Source of the DNA: Mycolicibacterium iranicum
GTDB taxonomy: Bacteria; Actinomycetota; Actinomycetes; Mycobacteriales; Mycobacteriaceae
Direction of reading: 5' to 3'
DNA: 64,000 nt
Assembly: GCF_001650495.1 (NCBI RefSeq)
Contig: NZ_LWCS01000054.1
Span: 1-64,000 of the forward strand
Shown: positions 17,799 to 25,395 of the stretch, piece by piece
How positions within the stretch are numbered: position 1 is the first letter of the stretch
Layout: each line of letters starts with the position of its first letter
Notes under the pieces: model-generated
Databases searched by the model: none
Told to the model about the DNA's origin: nothing
Seen by the model: only the letters and a program-made list of their open reading frames with translations
Position numbers and translations under genes: made by a program

Positions 17799-18761
17799 TC
17801 ACGCGAATGTCTTGCGGTATTGGTCCGGCGAGACACCGAACCGGCGGACGAAGTTGCGGCGCAACGTCTCTGCGGAGCCGAACCCGCAGCGCGCGGCGAT
17901 CACCGTGACGGTGTCGTCGGTCTCCTCGAGCTGGCGGCGGGCCGCTTCGGTGCGGACACGCTCGACGTAAGCGCCGGGCGCCTCCCCGACCTCTTCGGTG
18001 AAGACGCGCGTGAAATGGCGTGGGCTCATCGCGGCGCGGCGCGCCAGCTCGGGGATGCTGTGTGCGCCAGCGGGTTCGAATTCGATGGCCTCCTGCACGT
18101 CGCGGATCGGGGTGCGGCGGGCGCGCGGCATCCACACCGGCGCCGCGAACTGGGTCTGCCCGCCCGGCCTGCGCAGATAGAGCACCAGGTAGCGGGCCAC
18201 GGTCTGGGCGACCTCGGTACCGTGATCGTCCTCGACGAGGGCCAGCGCCAGGTCGATACCCGCCGTGACACCCGCCGCGGTCCAGACCTTCTCGGAACTG
18301 CGGACGAAGATGGGATCGGGATCGAACGTCACGGCGGGGAATTCGGCGGCGATCTGGTCGGCGTAGGCCCAATGGGTGGTGGCGACACACCCGTCGAGCA
18401 GCCCGGCCTGCGCGGCCAGCACCGCACCGCTGCACACGCTGACCACCCGCCGGGCCCGCGGTGCGACCGCGGTGATCCAGTCGATGAGGACATCGTCCTT
18501 GCGAGCCGTCTCCGTGCCGAAGCCTCCAGGCAGCACGACCGTGTCGACCTCGTCGTCGGGATCGGGCAGGGGTTCGGCGACGAATGTCAGACCGGTTCCG
18601 GTGCTGACCGGTTGTCCGTCGACGGACACCACCCGGACCCCATAGCCGTCGGCACCCCGGCCGGACAGCAACAGCGATGTACCGGTGAACACCTCGAACG
18701 GTCCGACCATGTCGAGGGCCTGCACCCCCGCGAAACCGGCGATGAGCACCGTGCGCACCAT
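17799..18761 (-). CDS. GlxA-type transcriptional regulator (DJ-1 domain plus AraC HTH)
   Basis: The protein has 320 residues. The N-terminal half is a DJ-1/PfpI domain with VLPGGFGT and the cysteine in SVCSGAV; the C-terminal quarter is an AraC/XylS double HTH (SIPELARRAAMSPRHFTRVF and AARCGFGSAETLRRNFVRRFGVSP). Such regulators sense small molecules through the N-terminal domain and usually control adjacent genes, here the downstream DJ-1 enzyme. ATG 18761 gives the typical VRTVLIAGFAG start; the longer frame upstream is unlikely. The neighbouring DJ-1 gene shares VTAAGV-AGIDL, so the two domains probably derive from one ancestor. Confidence 0.9.
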   Translation of the reverse strand: MVRTVLIAGFAGVQALDMVGPFEVFTGTSLLLSGRGADGYGVRVVSVDGQPVSTGTGLTFVAEPLPDPDDEVDTVVLPGGFGTETARKDDVLIDWITAVAPRARRVVSVCSGAVLAAQAGLLDGCVATTHWAYADQIAAEFPAVTFDPDPIFVRSSEKVWTAAGVTAGIDLALALVEDDHGTEVAQTVARYLVLYLRRPGGQTQFAAPVWMPRARRTPIRDVQEAIEFEPAGAHSIPELARRAAMSPRHFTRVFTEEVGEAPGAYVERVRTEAARRQLEETDDTVTVIAARCGFGSAETLRRNFVRRFGVSPDQYRKTFA

Positions 18762-18814
18762 GCACTCAGTGTTGGCGACCGCCCCGATGGCGTCCAGGCC
18801 ATGGAGCCCACAGA

Positions 18815-19795
18815 TCAGGACACGAGCGGAAAGCAGGCACGAATGCGATCCACCCACCACTGCCTGCGGTCTGCGGGGGCCGCCAACGCCGCCAGCCGGC
18901 CCAGTTCAGGAGTGACCGCCGCGGCAGGCAGACAGCCGTCGACCGCGGCCATCGGAGCAGCGACATCGTCGACGAACAGGCTGCCGGTCCCGAGGCCGCA
19001 GGCGTGGTCGAGCCTGGGCAGACACCCTGCGGCGACCAACCCCGCACCGATGCCTACCGCGGTGTCGAGCGCGCTGGACACCACGACGGGGATGTCGATG
19101 CGCGCCGCGATGTCGAGCATCGCACCTACCCCACCGAGCGGGGCGACCTTGAGCACCGCGATGTCGGCTGCACCCGAGCGCACGACGTGAAGCGGGTCCT
19201 CGGCCTTCCGGATGCTCTCATCGGCCGCGACGGGAACGTCGACGCGGCGGCGCAGCTCTGCCAGCTCCGCGACGGTGCGGCACGGTTGCTCGAGATATTC
19301 AAGGGGGCCGTCGGCGGTCAGGGCGCGCGCGGCGGTGACCGCTTCCTCGACGGTCCAGCCACCGTTCGCGTCGACGCGGACGGTCAGCCCGGCGGCCCGG
19401 ACGGCGGCGACGCGCGCCACGTCGTCGGCCAGCGCCTGACCCGGCTCGGCCACCTTCACCTTCGCCGTCCGAGCACCGGGGAATCGCGCGAGCACGCCTG
19501 GGACATCCGCGGCGGCGACCGCGGGGACGGTGGCGTTGATCGGGATGTGAGTGCGGCGCACGGCCGGCAGCGGACGATAAGCCGCCGCGATGCCCGACGC
19601 GAGCCAGTGCGCCGCTTCCGGCGGTTCGTACTCGACGAATGCGCCGAACTCGCCCCAACCGGCCGGACCGTCGATCAGCGCCACTTCGCGGGTGGTGATG
19701 CCGCGGAACCGGACCCGCATCGGCAGGGCGACGACATACAACCGTTCGAGGAGGTCCGCGAGTTCGACAGGCCGCCGATCTTCGGTGTCCCTCAT
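18815..19795 (-). CDS. menC: MenC, o-succinylbenzoate synthase
   Basis: MenC dehydrates SHCHC to o-succinylbenzoate. The 326-residue enolase-superfamily enzyme has the catalytic KVK pair (Lys112, Lys114), metal ligands Asp142 in VDANGG, the Glu in LEYLEQP, the acidic pair in ADES (Asp192, Glu193), and the second catalytic lysine in VLKVAPLGG (Lys216). The start overlaps the marR stop as ATGA, so expression of menC is tied to the regulator. It is split from bpoC-menD by two DJ-1-fold genes. Confidence 0.95.
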   Translation of the reverse strand: MRDTEDRRPVELADLLERLYVVALPMRVRFRGITTREVALIDGPAGWGEFGAFVEYEPPEAAHWLASGIAAAYRPLPAVRRTHIPINATVPAVAAADVPGVLARFPGARTAKVKVAEPGQALADDVARVAAVRAAGLTVRVDANGGWTVEEAVTAARALTADGPLEYLEQPCRTVAELAELRRRVDVPVAADESIRKAEDPLHVVRSGAADIAVLKVAPLGGVGAMLDIAARIDIPVVVSSALDTAVGIGAGLVAAGCLPRLDHACGLGTGSLFVDDVAAPMAAVDGCLPAAAVTPELGRLAALAAPADRRQWWVDRIRACFPLVS

Positions 19796-20259
19796 CGGCC
19801 AACCGTGGGCCGGTCGTCGGGCGCGGCTCGGCGAAACGCCTCGACGATGTCGGCGAGCCCGCGCGCCAGGGTCCGCCTGTCCCGCTCTGCGCGGGCGGCC
19901 GCGGCCGCGGTGACCCGTTGTCCGAGTGGGCGGTAGATGTCTGCCAGTGTGGCGTAGGTGGTTTCGGTGAGTCCGACCAGCACTTTGCGCCGGTCAGCGG
20001 GGGCGGGTCGCCGTGAGACGAGATCGGCCGCTTCCAACCGGTCGATCAACGCCGTGACCGAGCCGCGGGTCAGCCCGAGCCTTTGAGCGAGGTCGGCGGC
20101 GCTGCGTGGGCCGTGCTCGAGAGCGTTGAGCGCACGCAGGTCGCTGCGGCCGATACCTAGTGTTCGGCACACCGCCTCGTCGAAATCCTCCATCGCGCGC
20201 CACAGTTCGCGGCATGCGAGCAGCACAGGATCTGTTGGTTGCCATTCCGTGTCGGCCAT
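19792..20259 (-). CDS. MarR-family transcriptional regulator
   Basis: This 155-residue winged-helix protein has the MarR layout: N-terminal dimerisation helix, HTH with SAADLAQRLGLTRGSVTALIDRLEAADLVSRR (recognition helix around residue 70), the wing PAPADRRKVLVGLT, and a long C-terminal helix. It is upstream of and coupled to menC, and divergent from an SRPBCC gene across 45 bases that contain a perfect 13-bp palindrome. Autoregulation with control of both directions is the natural reading. The ligand is unknown. Confidence 0.92.
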   Translation of the reverse strand: MADTEWQPTDPVLLACRELWRAMEDFDEAVCRTLGIGRSDLRALNALEHGPRSAADLAQRLGLTRGSVTALIDRLEAADLVSRRPAPADRRKVLVGLTETTYATLADIYRPLGQRVTAAAAARAERDRRTLARGLADIVEAFRRAAPDDRPTVGR

Positions 20260-20261
20260 GA

Positions 20262-20290
20262 TTCGATGACCATATCATTCGATCATCGAA
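20262..20290. promoter_or_regulatory. Candidate MarR operator overlapping divergent -10 elements
   Basis: Between marR and the SRPBCC gene lies the perfect palindrome TTCGATCATCGAA (20278-20290). A second TTCGATGA at 20262-20269 forms a larger inverted repeat with TCATCGAA at 20283-20290, and ATTCGAT occurs as a direct repeat 16 bases apart. On the minus strand TATGGT (20274-20269) is a good -10 for marR; on the plus strand TATCAT (20273-20278) is a good -10 for the SRPBCC gene. Binding here would block both promoters. Confidence 0.65.
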
Positions 20291-20304
20291 CATTTGGAGC
20301 ATTC

Positions 20305-20775
20305 ATGAAGTGGTCGGAGCGCATCACGATAAGCCGCCCGCTGCCTGAGGTGAAGCAGGCGATCGTCGACGCCGAGGAGCTGTTGGCCTGGTCTGCATGG
20401 CCGGAGGCCACCGGGTATTCCTGTCGGATCGACGGGGACGGGCGAAGCGTCGGGTCGCAGATCGTCTTCACCGACCCCCACGGCGTCGTCCAGGGCCGGC
20501 AGGTGCTCGAGACCGTCCGCGACGACGTCGTCGATTTCCGGCTGCACAACCGCGGACCAGGGGGCCGGGAGATGCACCCGCACCTGCGGTTCCGCCTCGT
20601 CGATCTCGACGGCTCACACACGCAGGTCCACCTCGACTTCGAAGCCGAAGCACCGCTTCCCTTCGGCGCGCGGCACGTGGTCGAAGCCATCATGGGCCGC
20701 AGAGTGAGGGCACTGCACGTCAAGGACCTCGAGCAACTCAAGGCGCACGTCGAGAACGGGATCGGCAGAAGTTGA
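20305..20775 (+). CDS. SRPBCC-superfamily protein
   Basis: The 156-residue product begins MKWSERITISRPLPEVKQAI. It has the START/Bet v 1-like layout: N-terminal strand and helix, a curved sheet with conserved tryptophans (LLAWSAWPEATGY), and a long C-terminal helix (ALHVKDLEQLKAHVE). Members bind hydrophobic ligands or act as polyketide-cyclase-like enzymes. Divergence from a MarR regulator suggests ligand-responsive expression. ATG 20305 is chosen because upstream codons lie inside the operator. The ligand is unknown. Confidence 0.82.
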   Translation: MKWSERITISRPLPEVKQAIVDAEELLAWSAWPEATGYSCRIDGDGRSVGSQIVFTDPHGVVQGRQVLETVRDDVVDFRLHNRGPGGREMHPHLRFRLVDLDGSHTQVHLDFEAEAPLPFGARHVVEAIMGRRVRALHVKDLEQLKAHVENGIGRS

Positions 20776-20806
20776 GAGCCGCAGCCATCCGCGAGACGAG
20801 CGGCTC
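20776..20806. terminator. Possible hairpin after the SRPBCC gene
   Basis: GAGCCGC (20776-20782) pairs with GCGGCTC (20800-20806) directly after the TGA, with a 17-base loop. There is no T tract, and the next gene reads in the same direction, so it may be only an attenuating structure. Confidence 0.35.
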
Positions 20807-20847
20807 CGAAGATTGGGTGACACGAGGCCACGGACAGGAGTGCGCAC

Positions 20848-21462
20848 ATGAACCGCATCGTCAAACTCGCGGCACAAATTCTGGAATCGGTGGTGTCGGT
20901 CGCCGGGATACGCACGGTGGAGGAACCACACTTCATCGGACGTCCGCTCACCGATGACGTCGAGGTCCGCGAGTACGGGTCACGAATCGCGGCAGAGACC
21001 ACCGTCACCGGCGACAAGGAAGCCGCGCTCAATACGGGATTCCGTCGGCTCGCGTCCTACATCTTCGGCGCCAACAATCGCAAGGCCGAAGTGGCCATGA
21101 CCGCACCGGTCGCGCAGCAGCGCGGCGCAGAGATCGCCATGACCGCGCCCGTCGCGCAAACCGGAAGCGCAGCGCAGGGGTGGACGGTCCGCTTCTTCAT
21201 GCCTTCGAAATGGTCGATGGAGACACTCCCCGAACCCGACGACCCCGATGTGCGGCTGGTCGCGATACCCCGCGAGACCTTCGCCGTTCTCCGATTCAGC
21301 GGTGACCGGAGCCCCAAGGCGGTCTCGGACAAGACCGACCAGTTGCTCAAAACCCTGCGCGACAACGGGATCGAGCCGCGCGGAGAAGCCGTGGCCTGGT
21401 TCTACGATCCGCCATGGACGCTCCCGTTCCGGCGGCGCAACGAGGTAGCCGTCGCGCTCTGA
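20848..21462 (+). CDS. SOUL-family heme-binding-like protein
   Basis: The 204-residue protein has the SOUL/HBP fold: EVREYGSRIAAETTV, a central RLASYIFGANN segment, the repeated phrase IAMTAPVAQ/VAMTAPVAQ, and WFYDPPWTLPFRRRNEVA near the C-terminus. SOUL proteins bind tetrapyrroles in eukaryotes; the bacterial role is not established. The duplicated MTAPVAQ element lies within residues 87-105. There is a clear ribosome-binding site (GGACAGGAG) before ATG 20848. It converges on the following fadD with a two-base gap. Confidence 0.88.
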   Translation: MNRIVKLAAQILESVVSVAGIRTVEEPHFIGRPLTDDVEVREYGSRIAAETTVTGDKEAALNTGFRRLASYIFGANNRKAEVAMTAPVAQQRGAEIAMTAPVAQTGSAAQGWTVRFFMPSKWSMETLPEPDDPDVRLVAIPRETFAVLRFSGDRSPKAVSDKTDQLLKTLRDNGIEPRGEAVAWFYDPPWTLPFRRRNEVAVAL

Positions 21463-21464
21463 GG

Positions 21465-23027
21465 TCACACCGTCGCGCGGTCGCGTCCCTCCCAATGCGG
21501 CTTGCGCAGTTCTTTTTTCAACACCTTGCCGGTGGGGTTGCGTGGCAGCTCATCGGTGATGTCGACGGACTTCGGGCATTTGTAAACTGCCAACCGTTCC
21601 CGGGCGAAGGCGATCAGTTCGCCCTCGGAGGTCTCGCCTTCGATCACCACGACGGCCTTGACGACCTCGCCCCACTTGTCATCGGGGACACCGATGACGG
21701 CGACCTCGACGACGGCGTCGTGCTCGGCGAGCACCCGTTCCACCTCGATCGAATAGATGTTCTCACCGCCCGAGATGATCATGTCCTTGAGGCGATCCTC
21801 GACAAAGATGTAGCCTCCGTCGTCGACCCGTCCGATGTCACCGGTACGGAACCAGCCGTCCTCGGTGATGGCTTCGGCGGTCGCTTCGGGCCGGTTGTGA
21901 TAACCCTTCATCAATTGCGGTGAGCGGAACCACAATTCACCCTGGTGACCTTCCGGCACGTCTTGCAGCGTGTCGGGGTCGACGACGCGGACCTCGGCAT
22001 TGGGCACGAGCGTGCCCGCGCTGGAGAGCCGCTCCTCCCTCCCCGGATCGCGATGCGCCTCCGGGAGCAGATGGCTGATCACACCGCACAGTTCGGTCAG
22101 GCCGTAGGCCTGCATGAAATCGGTGTTCGGCCAGGCTTTCAGCGCGGCACGTAGCAATGGCAGCGGCATCGGCGACGCACCGTAGGCGAACGTCTTGAGC
22201 GATCCGAAAAGCTTGACGGCGTCCTCTCCCGCCTCCAACACCTTCGCCAGCACCGCGGGCACGAGGAATGTCCTGTTGGCTCCCTTGAGAATTGCCCCGG
22301 CCAGCGTCATCCCGTCGACGTCCCGCGTCATCACGCTCGGGAAGCCGTCGTGAATGCCGAACTGCACGTAGGACGAGCCACCGACGTGGAACAACGGCAT
22401 CGACACCATGTTCTTGTCGCCCTCGTCGAACTCGAAGCCTTCGTGCGCGTTGATGGTGTGGGCGATGATGTTGGACTGCGTGAGCTCGACCCCTTTGGGG
22501 CGGCCCGTCGTTCCCGAGGAATACATGATGATGCAGACGTCGCCCGGGTCGACGTCGTCGGACCGGTCGACTGGTGTGGCCGCGTCCAGGACGGCCTCGT
22601 ACTCATCGCCGCCTTCGGGCTTGACCGAGATGACGTGCTCGATGTGGGTGAGCTTGTCGCGGATCTTGTCGATCGAGGCGGTGAACTCGTCGCCGACGAT
22701 GAGCAGCTTGGCATCGGAGTCGTTGAGCACGTAGTCGAGCTCGTCTGCGGCCAGCCGGAAATTGATGATCGCGGTCGCGGCCCCCAGGGACGCGGCGGCG
22801 AACGTCAGCTCGACGCAGGCCGGGTGATTCTTGTCGAGGAACGACACCACATCCCCGCGTCCGATGCCTCTTTCCTTGAGCGCACCGGCGAGGCGGCGGA
22901 CACGGTCGTTCCACTGCGACCAGGTCCAGGAACGGTCCAGATAGTCCATCGCCTCACCGTCGGGCTTGGCGGAGGCCCAGTGGGCCAGTCGTTCGTCGAG
23001 GAAGCGGGGTGCGGGCAGATCGGCCAT
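21465..23027 (-). CDS. Acyl-CoA synthetase (FadD family)
   Basis: This adenylate-forming ligase of 520 residues activates a carboxylic acid as acyl-AMP and transfers it to CoA. The P-loop motif is YSSGTTGRPKG, the A5 motif is QAYGLTE, the A7 motif WFRTGDIG, and the C-terminal lysine motif PRNPTGKVLKKEL holds the catalytic lysine. ATG 23027 gives the normal N-terminus MADLPAPRFLDERLAHW. It is not the fadD8 orthologue, which is the plus-strand gene at 25.4 kb. The substrate is unclear; a tandem TetR regulator lies 218 bases upstream on the same strand and may control it. Confidence 0.92.
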   Translation of the reverse strand: MADLPAPRFLDERLAHWASAKPDGEAMDYLDRSWTWSQWNDRVRRLAGALKERGIGRGDVVSFLDKNHPACVELTFAAASLGAATAIINFRLAADELDYVLNDSDAKLLIVGDEFTASIDKIRDKLTHIEHVISVKPEGGDEYEAVLDAATPVDRSDDVDPGDVCIIMYSSGTTGRPKGVELTQSNIIAHTINAHEGFEFDEGDKNMVSMPLFHVGGSSYVQFGIHDGFPSVMTRDVDGMTLAGAILKGANRTFLVPAVLAKVLEAGEDAVKLFGSLKTFAYGASPMPLPLLRAALKAWPNTDFMQAYGLTELCGVISHLLPEAHRDPGREERLSSAGTLVPNAEVRVVDPDTLQDVPEGHQGELWFRSPQLMKGYHNRPEATAEAITEDGWFRTGDIGRVDDGGYIFVEDRLKDMIISGGENIYSIEVERVLAEHDAVVEVAVIGVPDDKWGEVVKAVVVIEGETSEGELIAFARERLAVYKCPKSVDITDELPRNPTGKVLKKELRKPHWEGRDRATV

Positions 23028-23245
23028 GGTCAGAAGCGTGCCACGCCGGTGCGCTGCGCTGACCGAATTCGACCAATCCCGGCCTTGTGACTCACGGTTC
23101 CCGTCTTCGAGCTTTGAGAAGGCAAATTTTCGAAGTCTCCTGGCAACAGCCAATCGGAGAGGACGGCGCGGGTCTGCACCCATGCGCCCGTTCACATAAC
23201 TCGACTGATGTTCGCCACCACAGGCGAATCCATGGGCCCGAAGCC

Positions 23246-24502
23246 TCAGCCGGCCTTCTTCTTGCCTGATCGTCGACGTCGCACCGGCATCGTGCCCCCA
23301 CCGAGCAGGAGCACTCTCAGGAGCTCGGCAACAAACTGCCGAGACGATTCGGTGTTGTGGTAGCGCACAAGCCTGCCGATATCGACGACGAGCGAGAAGG
23401 CCGCATGCACTGCGAATCGTCCTTGGTCTGGCGACATTCCGGGCCGCGCCGCGACCACCTGACCGACCCACGCCTCCACTGTCGCGCGCTGGATGTTGTG
23501 CAGTACAACGCGGTCCTCGGCGGGCACGTTGACTCGCTCGGCGAAATAGACATACGCGAGTTCCGGATTGGCGAACGACCGTTGGACATAGGCGTCAATA
23601 AGCCGTGCGACAGCCTCTCGCGACGTCGTGGTCTCGCTCAAGATCTCCGTCACATCGCCGGAGACCCGATCCGCGGCCCGCCGGTACACCGCCGCCAAGA
23701 TCGCAGCCTTGCCATTGAAGAAGCGATAGAGATTCGAGGTGGGCAGACCCACTGCGGCGGCGATGTCGTCCATGCCTGTCTCGCGATAGCCGTGCTGATT
23801 GAACAACAACAGTGCAGTGTTGAGCATCAGCTCGTAATCGCCGGCGGCGCTGAGCGGCTTCCTGCGAGCATCAACCCTGCCTGACGCTTCAGGGACGGGC
23901 GGCAGATGCGCTTCGCGGATGTGAGAGGCCATCTCCGCCAAGAGCTTCCGCAGATCCGGCGTCGCCAATTTCGCACGGTGATCGGTGATGCTGCCGATCG
24001 TGCTCAGCACCGCCACGGAGATCGTCCACCTCTGCGTACTGTCCACGCCGGGGCGCAACTGCTTGAGGGGGCGCTGCAGCCGACGATTCACCAACTGGAT
24101 TTGCGCGTTGAGCAGAGCCTGATCTGCGGCACGCAGATACCGGCCCTCCCACCGATAGAGTCCGCCGCTGGTTCGGTTCCGGATCGTCGCATCGATCAAC
24201 GCGTCGACGATCAGGTCCCACAACTCCTTCGGCTCCGCGTCACCTGCGTCGTCGGCGAATGCCGTGCAAGCAACCAACTGCTCCCCGAGGCCGAGAACGG
24301 CCGCCCGGAAAAGCTCGTACTTACCCGCATAGTGGCGGTACAGGGACGCCGCGGTAACGCCGACACGCGATGCGATGTCCTCCATGCTGACGGCGTGGTA
24401 GCCGAGCTCGCTGAACGCCTCGGCCGACGCCTTGGCGATCTGCTGCTTGCGGTCTTTGGGACGCCTGCGGTCCTCCGAGCGGAGAGCCGCGGATGGTGAC
24501 AC
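23246..24502 (-). CDS. TetR regulator with two tandem TetR units
   Basis: The 418-residue protein carries two complete TetR DNA-binding domains in one chain. The first (about 18-68) has FSELGYHAVSMEDIASRVGVTAASLYRHYAGK; the second (about 223-272) has FNQHGYRETGMDDIAAAVGLPTSNLYRFFNGK. Each is followed by a helical ligand/dimerisation region. TetR proteins are normally about 200 residues and dimeric, so this is a covalent pseudo-dimer or a fusion of two regulators. The C-terminus is very basic (RRRRSGKKKAG). Its likely target is the downstream acyl-CoA synthetase on the same strand. The two units are not identical, so each may see its own half-site. Confidence 0.9.
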   Translation of the reverse strand: MSPSAALRSEDRRRPKDRKQQIAKASAEAFSELGYHAVSMEDIASRVGVTAASLYRHYAGKYELFRAAVLGLGEQLVACTAFADDAGDAEPKELWDLIVDALIDATIRNRTSGGLYRWEGRYLRAADQALLNAQIQLVNRRLQRPLKQLRPGVDSTQRWTISVAVLSTIGSITDHRAKLATPDLRKLLAEMASHIREAHLPPVPEASGRVDARRKPLSAAGDYELMLNTALLLFNQHGYRETGMDDIAAAVGLPTSNLYRFFNGKAAILAAVYRRAADRVSGDVTEILSETTTSREAVARLIDAYVQRSFANPELAYVYFAERVNVPAEDRVVLHNIQRATVEAWVGQVVAARPGMSPDQGRFAVHAAFSLVVDIGRLVRYHNTESSRQFVAELLRVLLLGGGTMPVRRRRSGKKKAG

Positions 24503-24796
24503 GCGCCCAGCCTAGCGGCGCAGCTCTGCTGGTGTGTCGTGATGTCGGAGGTACGCGCCGGACCACACCGCGAGATACATGCCGCGATGCTCTGACGGAA
24601 AGCCCTTGATCTGCTAGCGGTTACCCCTGCCTCGAACCGGTGCGCGTCCGGAGGCGCACGAACTGCCATTAACTTGATTTGTCGATCTCGGGCGGGCCAG
24701 GGTGACATGGTGGGCGCCGCCGCCCACGCTGGCCTCGCCCGTCTGCGGGCCTGTGACCAGCGAGTCCGTCCTTTTCAAAGTTTTCTTTCCCGTTCG
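24503..24796. other. Intergenic region upstream of the DGPF gene, no gene seen
   Basis: Together with the promoter and leader that follow, 377 bases separate the TetR start from the DGPF gene. Open frames here lack ribosome-binding sites and have no recognisable protein features. It presumably holds the divergent TetR promoter; I could not assign a -10 with confidence. Confidence 0.5.
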
Positions 24797-24823
24797 TGTC
24801 GATTCCGGGTCTTGCCGTTCGAC
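24797..24823 (+). promoter_or_regulatory. Candidate ECF42-type sigma promoter of the DGPF gene
   Basis: TGTCGA (24797-24802) is followed after exactly 17 bases by CGAC (24820-24823). As I recall from studies of group ECF42 sigma factors, their promoters carry TGTCGA at -35 and CGA/TC at -10, and their usual targets are DGPF/YCII genes. The predicted start lies about 50 bases before the ATG, leaving room for the good ribosome-binding site GAAGGAGA. An ECF42-like sigma factor is encoded 4 kb downstream. Confidence 0.65.
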
Positions 24824-24879
24824 GCCTAGGTGAGGGCACGATTAGGCAGCCCTTCCCCACCGATAGAAGGAGACACGAG

Positions 24880-25299
24880 ATGACCCGCTACATGCTGATC
24901 CTGCGTTCCACCCCCGAAGCCGAGAAGGCGATGGAGAACGTCAACTTCGAGGACGTCATCGCCGATATGGGCCGCTACAACGAGGAGCTCATCAAGGCCG
25001 GGGTGCTGCTCGCCGGTGAAGGTCTGGCCGGCCCCGAGGAAGGGTTCGTGGTCAACTTCGACACCGAAACCCCGGTGATCACCGACGGGCCGTACACCGA
25101 GGCCAAGGAACTGTTCAACGGCTTCTGGATGCTGGGCGTGTCCTCGATCGAGGAGGCCAAGCAGTGGGCACTGAAATGTCCGCTCGGGCCGGGCGCGCGA
25201 CTGGAGGTCCGGCGCGTGACCGAGACGGAGGAGTTCCCGCAGGACAACGAATGGGTCCAGAAGGAACTGCGGTGGAAGAAGGAAGGCGTCTGGAAGTAG
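24880..25299 (+). CDS. DGPF/YCII-domain protein
   Basis: This 139-residue cytosolic protein begins MTRYMLILRST after a strong ribosome-binding site. It has the YCII-fold signature with ITDGPYTEAKE (the DGPF motif variant DGPY) and FNGFWMLGVSSIEEA. DGPF proteins are small dimeric alpha-beta barrels, related to YciI, which has been assigned chlorinated-substrate hydrolysis or peroxidase-like chemistry; most are uncharacterised. They are typical partners of ECF42 sigma factors. Here the sigma gene is 4 kb away, but the promoter upstream matches its expected motif. A strong hairpin follows the stop, so the gene is monocistronic. Confidence 0.9.
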   Translation: MTRYMLILRSTPEAEKAMENVNFEDVIADMGRYNEELIKAGVLLAGEGLAGPEEGFVVNFDTETPVITDGPYTEAKELFNGFWMLGVSSIEEAKQWALKCPLGPGARLEVRRVTETEEFPQDNEWVQKELRWKKEGVWK

Positions 25300-25306
25300 C
25301 GAGTCT

Positions 25307-25343
25307 GGCGCGGTTCACGACTGTCGGCGTCGTGAACCGCGCC
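25307..25343. terminator. Intrinsic terminator after the DGPF gene
   Basis: A perfect 15-bp stem (25307-25321 with 25329-25343) and a 7-base loop follow the DGPF stop by seven bases. No T run follows, but the stem is stable and isolates the gene from fadD8. Confidence 0.65.
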
Positions 25344-25371
25344 GAATCCGCCGGACCCTGATGACTGGAAC

Positions 25372-25385
25372 TGGAACACGTTCTA
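25372..25385. promoter_or_regulatory. KstR-type operator before fadD8
   Basis: TGGAACACGTTCTA fits the KstR consensus TnnAACnnGTTnnA at every fixed position; extended, the minus strand reads ACTAGAACGTGTTCCAG. It ends ten bases before the fadD8 ATG, well placed to block the promoter. KstR represses mycobacterial cholesterol and lipid catabolism genes. The kstR gene is not in this window. Confidence 0.65.
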
Positions 25386-25395
25386 GTCTGTCCAT

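Noticed and set aside
17643..19190. 515-residue plus-strand frame opposite the DJ-1 and GlxA genes
   Set aside because: It crosses three real minus-strand genes and their junctions, and shows no domain; it is a high-GC artefact.
23211..23228. TTCGCC/GGCGAA hairpin downstream of the tandem TetR gene
   Set aside because: The stem is only six base pairs with no T tract, too weak to call a terminator.
24669..24860. Small minus-strand frame in the gap before the DGPF gene
   Set aside because: It lacks a ribosome-binding site, and its composition is Arg/Pro/Gly-rich without a plausible fold; it also covers the DGPF promoter.
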